Assembly: GCA_022561525.1 (NCBI GenBank)
Contig: JADFRB010000056.1
Span: 1 to 8,523, forward strand
DNA length: 8,523 nt
Direction: 5' to 3'
DNA from: Nitrospinota bacterium
Lineage (GTDB): Bacteria; Nitrospirota; Nitrospiria; Nitrospirales; UBA8639
Shown here: in pieces, positions 1-6,667 of the stretch
Layout of the letters: every line of letters starts with the position of its first letter
Position numbering within the stretch: position 1 is the first letter of the stretch
Notes under the pieces: generated by a model
Database searches by the model: none
Seen by the model: only the letters and a program-made list of their open reading frames with translations
What the model was told of the DNA's origin: nothing
Position numbers and translations under genes: made by a program

Positions 1-238
1 GGGATTTGCTGCGGCCGTTTGATTGCTTTGTTAGGCCAACGTGGTGTGCAACTTTGATAAGCGAGCTTAAGGCCTCATTCACGGCTTGGTCGGACGGGAA
101 GGCTGCTGCAACTTCTGGTTTTAACCGAACAAGATTAGTCCCTGCCCGATAGGCCTTCACATATTTCCCCCGCACGCCTTTTCCGAGGTCCTCCCGACGA
201 TATTCCGTACGGAGTTCGTCAGGTTTAGTCTTCTTCAT
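1..238 (-). CDS. Putative antitoxin/partner of BrnT-type toxin, 3' end cut by window edge
   Basis: The frame opens with the ATG at 238-236 and stays open to base 1, giving at least 79 residues with no stop, so the C-terminus lies outside the window. It starts MKKTKPDELRTEYRREDLG and continues through the stretch GKGVRGKY, then a segment KPEVAAAFPSDQAVNEAL that resembles the helical part of small DNA-binding antitoxins. The ATG lies 14 nt inside the end of the toxin gene, as expected for a translationally coupled toxin-antitoxin pair with the toxin first. I recall proteins of this pattern (EYRREDLGKGVRGKY, then a PxVAxAFPTDEAVNEAL-like segment) beside BrnT toxins in many genomes. It does not look like classical BrnA. 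The role as antitoxin and autorepressor is inferred from position and size; the DNA-binding fold is not proven. Confidence 0.75.
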   Translation of the reverse strand, partial: MKKTKPDELRTEYRREDLGKGVRGKYVKAYRAGTNLVRLKPEVAAAFPSDQAVNEALSSLIKVAHHVGLTKQSNGRSKS

Positions 239-497
239 AAATTGCCCTCTCCTCCTTATTCATGCGCCGCGCGCTGATGATTCGTACTAGGGTCTCTCGA
301 TCAGTATGTGCCACTACTAATAGCTTGTTTGATTGAGAGAGCCCAAATGTCAGAAAGCGATGCTCAACCTTTGAATGATCTGGATCCGAAAATGTCAACG
401 CCAGTGGATCGCCAAATATGGTCGTTGCTTCGTGAAACCCAACGCCATGCTTCTTGGCATTCGCAACAGCTTTTTTCTCATCCCACTCGAATTCCAT
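225..497 (-). CDS. brnT: BrnT-family toxin (RelE-like ribonuclease)
   Basis: A 90-residue protein of the usual BrnT length. Family signatures visible in order are an N-terminal W5-D6 with K8/K9 and N13 leading into KKHGV (15-19), F28-G29-D30-P31, a basic strand around H46-R47-F48, LLVVAHT (59-65) and the hallmark RIISAR (72-77), then ER (83-84) and Y87 near the C-terminus. Members of this family have a RelE-like fold, and the founding Brucella member degrades RNA and blocks translation. The basic and aromatic residues needed for that appear to be kept, so the toxin is probably intact. It acts in the cytoplasm. The gene overlaps the start of the next gene by 14 nt. Upstream of the ATG there is no clear Shine-Dalgarno sequence, which fits low toxin expression. 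The call is firm for the family; activity is inferred. Confidence 0.88.
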   Translation of the reverse strand: MEFEWDEKKAVANAKKHGVGFHEATTIFGDPLALTFSDPDHSKVEHRFLTFGLSQSNKLLVVAHTDRETLVRIISARRMNKEERAIYEED

Positions 498-510
498 GGG
501 GCAAAATCAC

Positions 511-567
511 AACCTGTTCCCAATATGTCCAATGCAGTCTGTAGGCTACAACTGAATGCTACAGGTT
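511..567 (-). promoter_or_regulatory. Candidate promoter/operator of the toxin-antitoxin pair
   Basis: Two inverted repeats are nested here: CTGTAG (539-544) with CTACAG (559-564), and AACCTGT (511-517) with ACAGGTT (561-567). On the minus strand a weak promoter can be drawn with -35 TTGTAG (551-546), an 18-nt spacer and -10 CATATT (527-522). That would start transcription near 515, about 18 nt before the toxin ATG. The inner repeat would then cover the -35 and the outer repeat the start point, as expected of an autoregulated toxin-antitoxin operator. The -35 and -10 matches are only 3 and 4 of 6, so this is suggestive only. No T-tract follows the hairpin, so it is not an obvious terminator for queA. 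Confidence 0.3.
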
Positions 568-606
568 AACATGTTGCCATTTTCAATCCAAGGAAGGACG
601 ATTTCA

Positions 607-1623
607 TTATTGAATTAACATGGCATCGCCGTAGCTATAGAAGCGGTATTTTTCTTTGATGGCCTCTTGATAGGCGGTGCGGATTTGGGAGAGTCCGGCT
701 AGGGCTGAGACGAGCATGATAAGGGTGGTTCGGGGGAAGTGGAAGTTGGTGAGCATGGCATCGACGATGTTGAATTTGAAGCCAGGGGTGATGAATAAGC
801 GGGTTTCTTCGCTTCCGGCTCGCACAGCTCCCTTATGTACGGCTGATGCTTCTAGGGTTCTGACGGCGGTGGTACCGACTGCGACTATGCGCCGGCCTTC
901 GGCTTTGGCGGTGTTGATTTGTTCTGCCGCTTGGGCGGAGATCTCGAACCACTCGGCATCCATTCGATGCTCTTCGATATTTTCAACCGTTACCGGTTTG
1001 AATGTTCCGGGTCCGACATGAAGGGTCACGCTTACGGTCTGAATATCTTGTCTCTTTAAATTCTCTAGAAGTTCCTGCGTGAAATGCAGCCCGGCTGTTG
1101 GCGCGGCCACCGCACCTTCTGTGCGCGCATAGACGGTTTGGTAGGTTTGGGCATCGGCTTGTTCTACCTTTCGTTTAATATAAGGCGGAAGAGGAATTTC
1201 TCCTGATTGTTGAAGCAGGTCTTGCATTGAACCTGGCATGTTGAATTGTACGACCGTCCGTTCCCCGCGCTCCTGAACAATGGCAGTGGCTTCTTTCGAC
1301 AGTTGCAGGACCTGGCCTTCTTTCACGTGCCCTTTGAGCAACACTTCCCACACCGTATCTTCCACTGGTCGGACCAGCAACAATTCCACCTTGCCCCCTC
1401 CCGGCAACTTGATACCTCGCAGCCGTGCTGGAATGACTTTGGTGTCATTGAGCACCAGCACATCGCCTGGTTTGAGCAGGGAAGGAAGATCTCGCACTTG
1501 ATGATGGTGAAAGGGGCCATCATCCTTCGGGACAACTAACAGGCGGGCATGATCTCGGGGAAACGCGGGATATTCGGCGATGAGCGTTTCATCGAAGGGC
1601 ACATCGAAGTCAGAGAGGAGCAT
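607..1623 (-). CDS. queA: S-adenosylmethionine:tRNA ribosyltransferase-isomerase QueA
   Basis: A 338-residue protein, full length for the family. QueA transfers and isomerises the ribosyl part of S-adenosylmethionine onto the 7-aminomethyl-7-deazaguanine base of certain tRNAs (wobble G34 of GUN anticodons), giving epoxyqueuosine, the second-last step of queuosine synthesis in the cytoplasm. Characteristic blocks are EYPAFPRDHARLLV (17-30), LVLNDTKVIPARLRG (56-70), EIPLPPYIKR (142-151), the YARTEGAVAAPTAGLHFT block (165-182), HVGPGTFKPV (202-211), GTTAVRTLE (250-258), TNFHFPRTTL (292-301) and the C-terminal YRFYSYGDAMLI (326-337). The start MLLSDFDVPF matches the usual N-terminus. A MITE-like element ends 19 nt upstream of the ATG, so this gene may be transcribed separately from spoIID. 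tgt, which often follows queA, is not present; a toxin-antitoxin pair lies downstream instead. Confidence 0.97.
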   Translation of the reverse strand: MLLSDFDVPFDETLIAEYPAFPRDHARLLVVPKDDGPFHHHQVRDLPSLLKPGDVLVLNDTKVIPARLRGIKLPGGGKVELLLVRPVEDTVWEVLLKGHVKEGQVLQLSKEATAIVQERGERTVVQFNMPGSMQDLLQQSGEIPLPPYIKRKVEQADAQTYQTVYARTEGAVAAPTAGLHFTQELLENLKRQDIQTVSVTLHVGPGTFKPVTVENIEEHRMDAEWFEISAQAAEQINTAKAEGRRIVAVGTTAVRTLEASAVHKGAVRAGSEETRLFITPGFKFNIVDAMLTNFHFPRTTLIMLVSALAGLSQIRTAYQEAIKEKYRFYSYGDAMLIQ

Positions 1624-1642
1624 AGGGTTTTTAAGAGTAAAG

Positions 1643-1772
1643 GTAACTCAGGTGGATAGGCTGAAGGCCGAAGGCTTTTAGGGGGCAATCATGTGTGATC
1701 ATACTAAACGTTGGGCATTATGTGTAATAGCCTTCAGGCTTTAGCCTTCAGCCTAAATACCTGAGTAGTTAC
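1643..1772. repeat. MITE/REP-like palindromic element between spoIID and queA
   Basis: A 130-bp non-coding unit with imperfect terminal inverted repeats. The left end reads GTAACTCAGGTGGATAGGCT and continues GAAGGC-CGAAGGCT. The right end, on the other strand, reads GTAACTACTCAGGTATTTAG and continues GCTGAAGGCTAAAGCCTGAAGGCT. The arms match apart from a 3-nt gap and a gap of about 9 nt caused by one extra AAGGCT-like unit on the right. The core holds two miniature hairpins with the same TGTG loop, ATCA-TGTG-TGAT (1688-1699) and ATTA-TGTG-TAAT (1717-1728). No ORF is present, so any movement would need a transposase supplied elsewhere. I recall related GTAACTACTCAGG...GGCTGAAGGCT sequences scattered in other genomes but cannot check copy number here. 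Confidence 0.75.
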
Positions 1773-1791
1773 AAAAGGATTAGAAAATCCT
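1773..1791 (-). terminator. Weak candidate terminator after spoIID
   Basis: On the minus strand AGGATT (1791-1786), loop TTCT and AATCCT (1781-1776) form a 6-bp stem, and the stem's last T is followed by three more (TTTT in all) before the MITE-like element begins. A second small hairpin lies just before it, CCCTTT (1798-1803) with AAAGGG (1807-1812). The stems are short and A/T-rich and the U-tract is short, so termination would be inefficient at best. The hairpin abuts the repeat boundary and might be part of it. Confidence 0.3.
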
Positions 1792-1859
1792 CCTACCCCC
1801 TTTTCCAAAGGGTGGATCTCGATGGGCAACCCTCGTCGATTGCTGAGGAGTAACAAGAT

Positions 1860-3047
1860 TTACGATGAAGGGGGCGGGCTCATGACTACACGATTGAAGG
1901 GCAAGAGGTTTGTGCCGGGATAGTAATATTGGAGAATCGACTCATATCGGTATCCTAACTCCGCCATTTCTTTCGCGCCCCACTGACACAATCCCACGGC
2001 ATGGCCAGCTCCCTTGCCGGAAAAGACCACTTCTCGCCCAATACTCTCTATATGAAACTGCGTGCTGCGGATTTTGGAATATCCGAGAATGCGGCGCAGG
2101 TCTTGTCCTCGAACAATCAATTCTCCTTTGGAATGAAGGATGCGGATTTCGTAGACACGCCCGGCACGTGTAAACGTGTACGGGGCTAGGGTCGCCATCG
2201 CGCCGACGACTAAACCTTCGTCGCGCAAGCTTTGCTCAAACGACTGAAAGGGAATGGCCGTTTCCCATTGGTACAGCGGAGACTCTTCGTCAAAGGGACA
2301 ATCCACCCCCTTCAAATACGGAAAATCTTTCTCCCACACATTGAACGCATCTTCCGTTGGTCCAGCTGCAGTTGACGAATAGGCCGCGAAAATTGGCCGC
2401 TGCTCATAGGTAAGTACTTGCCCGCGTGTAGCCTTTACGGCTTCCCGCACCGAGCCATTCACTTGTTTAGCCCCGGTATACACTTGGTCTTGAACGCTGG
2501 CCACCACATCATACAACGGATGATCATGAAGAAGTTTTTTGTGCAGCACATAGGTTCGCGCCGCGACGGCTTGGGTCTTGAGAACTTCTTCATGCCAGTC
2601 CGGACTAATTTCTGAACTCACCACGCCTGCTACATATTTCTCCAAATCGATATTATTAACAACGAGTAGATGGGAACCCTTCCCGGTCAATACAATAGCA
2701 CCTTGAACCACCCATTGGCGGCTAGGTTTCTTCCGAACTCCGCTGTCAATCGAAAGATGAAGATTGCGACCCCGAGTTTCAATCACAACCGTGGCGGTCT
2801 TTGTCTTCTTCCCATTGATCAGGAGCCTCCCCCTCATTGAACGAATAGAGGCGGACTTGACCACCTGAAATCGTTTTCCTCCCGGGAAAGATAGGTGGAG
2901 TGGTTGAGAGGAGGAAAGTTTGACCTGGCTGGCTTTGAGAGCCAGCGCAACCCGAACTATCGGCACACCGCGAGCCTGCCCTTCCAAGGGCAAAAGAAGA
3001 AGACCAATACTCAGGATAAAAATGGGGATTCGGAAAGAAAGGCGCAA
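1860..3047 (-). CDS. spoIID: SpoIID/LytB-domain secreted cell-wall protein
   Basis: A 395-residue protein with a hydrophobic N-terminus (residues 5-20, then LEGQARG) that looks like a signal peptide, so it is exported. A beta-rich N-terminal part (about 30-120) leads into the SpoIID domain (about 130-380): YVAGVVSSEISPDW (138-151), QAVAARTYVLHK (159-170), and the C-terminal GHAVGLCQWGAKEMAELGY (348-366) with YYYPGT (374-379). SpoIID proteins cut glycan strands lacking stem peptides as lytic transglycosylases; E146 aligns with the catalytic glutamate by motif. The usual HSxxGG-type segment reads YSSTAAGPTE (223-232), a divergence. The start is the TTG at 3047: a stop in the same frame at 3056-3054 rules out a longer protein, and the signal peptide starts right here. 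It lies 6 nt after the DUF2905 stop, implying coupled translation. The name is by family; nothing implies sporulation. Confidence 0.9.
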   Translation of the reverse strand: MRLSFRIPIFILSIGLLLLPLEGQARGVPIVRVALALKASQVKLSSSQPLHLSFPGGKRFQVVKSASIRSMRGRLLINGKKTKTATVVIETRGRNLHLSIDSGVRKKPSRQWVVQGAIVLTGKGSHLLVVNNIDLEKYVAGVVSSEISPDWHEEVLKTQAVAARTYVLHKKLLHDHPLYDVVASVQDQVYTGAKQVNGSVREAVKATRGQVLTYEQRPIFAAYSSTAAGPTEDAFNVWEKDFPYLKGVDCPFDEESPLYQWETAIPFQSFEQSLRDEGLVVGAMATLAPYTFTRAGRVYEIRILHSKGELIVRGQDLRRILGYSKIRSTQFHIESIGREVVFSGKGAGHAVGLCQWGAKEMAELGYRYESILQYYYPGTNLLPFNRVVMSPPPSS

Positions 3048-3053
3048 CAGGGT

Positions 3054-3299
3054 TCAACGTCTCATGAAAAGATACAACAGTAAGCTGCCGACGATGCTGA
3101 TAATGATGCTGGTGCTGAGTGGAAAGTACAACGTGAAGTTGTCACGTTTGACTAAAAAATCTCCGGGAAGTTTTCCTAACCAGCCAAGCCCGCTGCCTTC
3201 ACTCGGCAATTTGCCGATCAGCGAGAGAATAATGCCGATGGCCACAATCCCCAAGCCCATCATGATGAGCATTTTCCCAAGCACACCGAACTCTGGCAT
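3054..3299 (-). CDS. DUF2905 small inner-membrane protein
   Basis: An 81-residue protein with two predicted transmembrane helices (about 8-28 and 60-78), joined by a conserved loop LGKLPGDFLVKRDNFTLYFP (41-60) that is the hallmark of DUF2905. The function of the family is unknown. The basic C-terminal end LFMRR suggests a cytoplasmic tail. Its ATG follows the asd stop by 3 nt, and its TGA is 6 nt before the spoIID start, so it is in the same transcript. In Firmicutes I recall this family encoded between ruvB and spoIID/queA, so the pairing with spoIID is conserved and suggests an envelope-related role, though that is inference. Confidence 0.9.
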   Translation of the reverse strand: MPEFGVLGKMLIMMGLGIVAIGIILSLIGKLPSEGSGLGWLGKLPGDFLVKRDNFTLYFPLSTSIIISIVGSLLLYLFMRR

Positions 3300-3302
3300 G
3301 GC

Positions 3303-4313
3303 TCACTTCACCAATTCCTCGGCGATCTGCACGGCGTTCAAGGCAGCGCCTTTTCGCAAATTATCAGCCACCACCCACAGGCTGAGGCCTTTAGGAATGG
3401 AATCATCCTCGCGAATACGTCCCACAAACACCGCATCGGTTCCCGCCGCATCAATCTGAAGGGGATACACCCCCATGGAAGGATCATCATGCAATTGCAC
3501 CCCAGGAGCGGTAGACAAAATCGTGCGGGCTTCCTCGACGGACAACTTTTTCTCGGTTTCGATATTGATGGATTCCCCATGACACACAAACACCGGCACT
3601 CGCACAGTCGTGGCGGCGATGCCAATGGACTCATCGCCCATGATCTTTCGCGTTTCATTGACCATTTTCATTTCTTCCTTGGTATAGCCGGAAGGCAGAA
3701 AGTCATCGATGTGAGGCAAGCAATTAAACGCAATTTGGTGAGGATACACTTTGGGTTTGATGTCTCCGAAACTCAGGAGTTGGCGACATTGTTCGGCCAA
3801 TTCATCCATGGCGTCTTTTCCCGTGCCCGAAACCGATTGATAGGTCGAGACCACAATACGAGTGATCGTGGCATGGTCATGCAATGGTTTAAGCGCAACC
3901 ACCATTTGGATAGTTGAACAATTTGGGTTGGCGATAATACCTTGGTGCTTTTCAATATCGTGAGGGTTCACTTCCGGGACGACTAACGGAACTTGTGGGT
4001 CCATTCGCCAGACCGAACTATTGTCAATGACAACCGCACCAGCTTTGACTGCCACTGGGGCATATTCTTTGCTGACATTGCCTCCGGCTGAGAACAACGC
4101 GATATCGACCCCTTGAAACGAATCTTTCGTGAGCAATTTGATTTTGACAGCGTCGCCACGGAAGGTCACTTCTCCACCTGCGGATCTGGACGAGGCTAAT
4201 GGAAGCAACTGACCAACAGGAAACTTTCGCTCTTCTAAGATCGAGAGCATTTCTGTTCCCACCACTCCGGTAGCGCCGACTACGGCGACGGTATAGGCCG
4301 ATTTTTTATTCAT
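3303..4313 (-). CDS. asd: Aspartate-semialdehyde dehydrogenase
   Basis: A 336-residue protein of normal length. It reduces aspartyl-4-phosphate to aspartate-4-semialdehyde with NADPH, the branch point toward lysine/diaminopimelate, threonine and methionine. Visible features are the nucleotide-binding loop VVGATGVVGTEML (11-23), the SSRSAGG segment (41-47), the catalytic cysteine C132 in NPNCSTIQ (129-136), Q159 in STYQSVSGTG (156-165) and the acid/base histidine H245 in VCHGES (243-248). All key residues are kept. It begins with the ATG at 4313, 7 nt after the NHL gene, whose last codons (AAGGACGA) can serve as a Shine-Dalgarno about 11 nt upstream. It is the fourth gene of the apparent leu operon, so supply of aspartate-family precursors may be tied to leucine synthesis in this organism. 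Confidence 0.97.
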   Translation of the reverse strand: MNKKSAYTVAVVGATGVVGTEMLSILEERKFPVGQLLPLASSRSAGGEVTFRGDAVKIKLLTKDSFQGVDIALFSAGGNVSKEYAPVAVKAGAVVIDNSSVWRMDPQVPLVVPEVNPHDIEKHQGIIANPNCSTIQMVVALKPLHDHATITRIVVSTYQSVSGTGKDAMDELAEQCRQLLSFGDIKPKVYPHQIAFNCLPHIDDFLPSGYTKEEMKMVNETRKIMGDESIGIAATTVRVPVFVCHGESINIETEKKLSVEEARTILSTAPGVQLHDDPSMGVYPLQIDAAGTDAVFVGRIREDDSIPKGLSLWVVADNLRKGAALNAVQIAEELVK

Positions 4314-4320
4314 GTTTTTT

Positions 4321-5541
4321 TCATTCGTCCTTTTGATCGGCTCTCATCACCCTGATACGATGACTGAAGGTGTCTGCAATATACACATGCCCTTGGGAGT
4401 CAAGAGCCACGCCGAAGGGATAGTTCAAACTGCTTTCTACAGGGCTCTGGCCATCACCTGAAAACTCTGCCTTCCCATTACCCGCCAGAAGCGACATTTC
4501 TTTGGTCTGAACATTCCACACTCGGATCAAGTGATTATCGCTATCTGTAATAAACAGGCGACCGTCGGAATGAATGGCAATGGCGTACGGTCGAGACAGA
4601 CTGAGAGAAGATTCATTTTCACCCGGTGCAAATTGAAAAGCACCGGCTCCTCCCACCACCGCATCAATTATCCCGGTCACACAATCCAACTTCCGAATCC
4701 GACTACTAAAGGTATCGGCAATGTACAGATTGCCCTCTTGATCAACAGTCAGCCCACTGGGACCCGCTAACGCGGTGTCGGGACCCTGAGCCCCGTCCCC
4801 GTTATATCCCGACTCCCCAGTGCCCGCAACGGTAGTGATGACTCCCGAGGAAAGATCAATCTTTCGGATTCGATTGTTGCTTTGATCGGCGATATACAAA
4901 TGGCCGTGTCCATCGAGAGCCAAGGCCACGGGCTCGTTCAAGGCCGCTTTTTCGGCAGGCCCGTTATCCCCGAAAAATTTCGTCTGGCCTGTACCGGAAA
5001 TTGTGGAGATGACCCCAGTCTGAGGATCAACACGCCGAATCCGATGATTCCACGTATCGGCAATATACACGGTGCCATCATCAGCCACGGCCACAGCCGA
5101 GGGAAAATTGAGTGCCGCCTTTGTCGCCGGACCGCCATCCCCGGAAAACCGCTGGTCCGCAGATTTCGTTCCACCAAAATAGCGAACCATTCCACTCAAG
5201 TCGGATTTTTGCGTATAGGCATCTCCAGGAGTGGAAACCGGATCCGCCAGTGGATCTTCTTCGTCTTCAAAGGCGGCCATAGGGGGCTCGACAGGTTTCG
5301 AAGCCGGATCGTTGCCCATAAAAGTTCCAGCGACCGTTGTGATGATTCCCGTATGTGCATCGACTTTTCGAATCAGGTGATTTTCTGAATCGGCGATGTA
5401 GAGATTCCCTGTTGCATCGACCGCAATATTTTTGGGCTCGTTTAATAACGCGGCTGTTGCCGGACCAGCATCCCCAGCGCACCCTGACTCACCAGCCCCG
5501 GCTATGGTACCGATCGTTCCAGCTTGAATGGATTTTAGCAT
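4321..5541 (-). CDS. NHL-repeat six-bladed beta-propeller protein, function unknown
   Basis: A 406-residue protein made almost wholly of NHL repeats. The consensus (GDGGPA..A.LN.P..VAVD..GN.YIAD..NHRIRKVD..TG.I.TVAGTG) occurs six times, with the YIAD-type motif near residues 48, 159, 216, 273, 330 (FITD) and 388. The last repeat lacks its final strand while the N-terminus (TIGTIAGAG) supplies one, so the ring can close as a six-bladed propeller. Between blades 1 and 2 sits a roughly 55-residue acidic, proline-rich insertion (about 78-133, including FEDEEDPLADP). No signal peptide or membrane segment is seen, so it appears cytoplasmic, unlike many such proteins. I chose the ATG at 5541, 1 nt after the leuB stop with AAGGG just upstream, because a longer frame would only read leuB out of frame. 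Propellers of this type usually bind proteins or other ligands; no catalytic residues are evident. Confidence 0.88.
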   Translation of the reverse strand: MLKSIQAGTIGTIAGAGESGCAGDAGPATAALLNEPKNIAVDATGNLYIADSENHLIRKVDAHTGIITTVAGTFMGNDPASKPVEPPMAAFEDEEDPLADPVSTPGDAYTQKSDLSGMVRYFGGTKSADQRFSGDGGPATKAALNFPSAVAVADDGTVYIADTWNHRIRRVDPQTGVISTISGTGQTKFFGDNGPAEKAALNEPVALALDGHGHLYIADQSNNRIRKIDLSSGVITTVAGTGESGYNGDGAQGPDTALAGPSGLTVDQEGNLYIADTFSSRIRKLDCVTGIIDAVVGGAGAFQFAPGENESSLSLSRPYAIAIHSDGRLFITDSDNHLIRVWNVQTKEMSLLAGNGKAEFSGDGQSPVESSLNYPFGVALDSQGHVYIADTFSHRIRVMRADQKDE

Positions 5542-5542
5542 C

Positions 5543-6637
5543 TTACCCTTGCCCCATATTCTGCCCCTGCCCCAAATTCTGAAGGATAAGCGCACCCATT
5601 TCTTTGGTGCCGACGAGCTTGGTGCCTGGAGCTTCAATGTCTTTGGTTCGATAGCCTTGGGCCAACACTTTTTGAATGGCACCTTCAATGAGATCCGCTT
5701 CTTTCCCTAAATCAAACGAATGTCGAAGCATCATCGCGCCAGAGGCAATCATGCCAATGGGGTTGGCCATATCTTTTCCCGCAATATCCGGCGCGCTGCC
5801 ATGAATGGGTTCATACATGCCCACCTCTGCGCCAACACTGGCTGACGGCAACATCCCAATCGAACCGGTCAGCATGGCGGCTTCATCACTTAAAATATCT
5901 CCAAACAAATTGGTCGTCACGATCACATCAAATTGTTTGGGATTTCGAATGAGTTGCATGGCGCAGTTGTCAACATACATGTGTCGCAGCTCCACATCTT
6001 GGTAATCTTTGTGGACCTCGATGACCACTCTCCTCCACAATTCCGAAGATTCCAACACATTCGCCTTATCGATTGACGTGACGAGCTTCCGTCGCTTACG
6101 GGCCATTTCAAACGCGACTTTGGCAATCCGTGTAATTTCTTCCGTGGTGTAGACTTCGGTATTAAAGCCTCGATGGCCTGTCGGTGTCACTTCCACACCC
6201 TTGGGCTTTCCAAAATAAATTCCGCCGGTGAGTTCACGCACTACCAAAATATCAATGCCCTCAATGACCTCACGCTTGAGGGTCGAAGCATCGGCTAATT
6301 CCGAATACAGTTTGGCCGGACGCAGATTTGCAAACAACCCGAGCTTTTCCCGCAGGCCCAACAACGCTCGTTCAGGCCTTCGTTCATAGTCCAAGCCTTC
6401 CCATTTCGGTCCGCCCACCGCTCCCAACAACACCGCATCGCTGGATTTAGCTAAGGTCAAGGTCTCATCAGGTAAAGGCCATCCCGTATCATCAATCGCT
6501 TGTCCCCCAACGGCGGCAGGAATAAACTCAAACGAATGGCCACTTGGTTTTCCGACAGCCTCCAACACGTTGATGGCCGCCGGGACAATCTCCGGACCAA
6601 TACCATCCCCGGCTAACACTGCGATCTTCTTATTCAT
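5543..6637 (-). CDS. leuB: 3-isopropylmalate dehydrogenase
   Basis: A 364-residue cytoplasmic enzyme that oxidatively decarboxylates 3-isopropylmalate to 2-oxoisocaproate with NAD+, the third step of leucine synthesis. Motifs in order are GDGIGPE (10-16), [12 protein letters not shown] (70-81), substrate-binding R96, R106 ([11 protein letters not shown]) and R134 ([12 protein letters not shown]), Y141, K191 in DKANVLE, and metal-binding D223, D247 and D251 in the VDNCAMQL and [11 protein letters not shown] segments. D284 in [15 protein letters not shown] fits NAD rather than NADP use. Catalytic and metal ligands are all present, so it should be active. After the usual end (GALILQNL) a short tail GQGQNMGQG is added by a G-rich degenerate repeat in the DNA. 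It starts 30 nt after leuA with GGAAGGGG 12 nt before the ATG. leuC and leuD are not in this window. Confidence 0.98.
   Translation of the reverse strand: MNKKIAVLAGDGIGPEIVPAAINVLEAVGKPSGHSFEFIPAAVGGQAIDDTGWPLPDETLTLAKSSDAVLLGAVGGPKWEGLDYERRPERALLGLREKLGLFANLRPAKLYSELADASTLKREVIEGIDILVVRELTGGIYFGKPKGVEVTPTGHRGFNTEVYTTEEITRIAKVAFEMARKRRKLVTSIDKANVLESSELWRRVVIEVHKDYQDVELRHMYVDNCAMQLIRNPKQFDVIVTTNLFGDILSDEAAMLTGSIGMLPSASVGAEVGMYEPIHGSAPDIAGKDMANPIGMIASGAMMLRHSFDLGKEADLIEGAIQKVLAQGYRTKDIEAPGTKLVGTKEMGALILQNLGQGQNMGQG
5546..5550 (-). promoter_or_regulatory. Shine-Dalgarno for the NHL gene, inside the leuB 3' end
   Basis: Read on the minus strand, AAGGG precedes TAAG and then the ATG at 5541, and lies in the last codons of leuB. 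It supports the start directly after the leuB stop and implies translational coupling between leuB and the NHL gene. The spacing of 4 nt is short but workable. Confidence 0.55.
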
Positions 6638-6667
6638 AACAACGCACTACCCCTTCCATAATTATTC

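Noticed and set aside
677..1021. Plus-strand ORF opposite queA, and similar ones opposite leuA (7929-8387), asd (3489-3917) and the NHL gene (4882-5388)
   Set aside because: Each is antisense to a gene with full family motifs, has no ribosome site or recognisable domain, and has low-complexity or odd composition.
5542..5688. Longer NHL protein (455 residues) overlapping leuB by about 146 nt
   Set aside because: The first 49 residues are leuB read in another frame with no domain or signal peptide. An ATG 1 nt after the leuB stop with AAGGG upstream is a better start.
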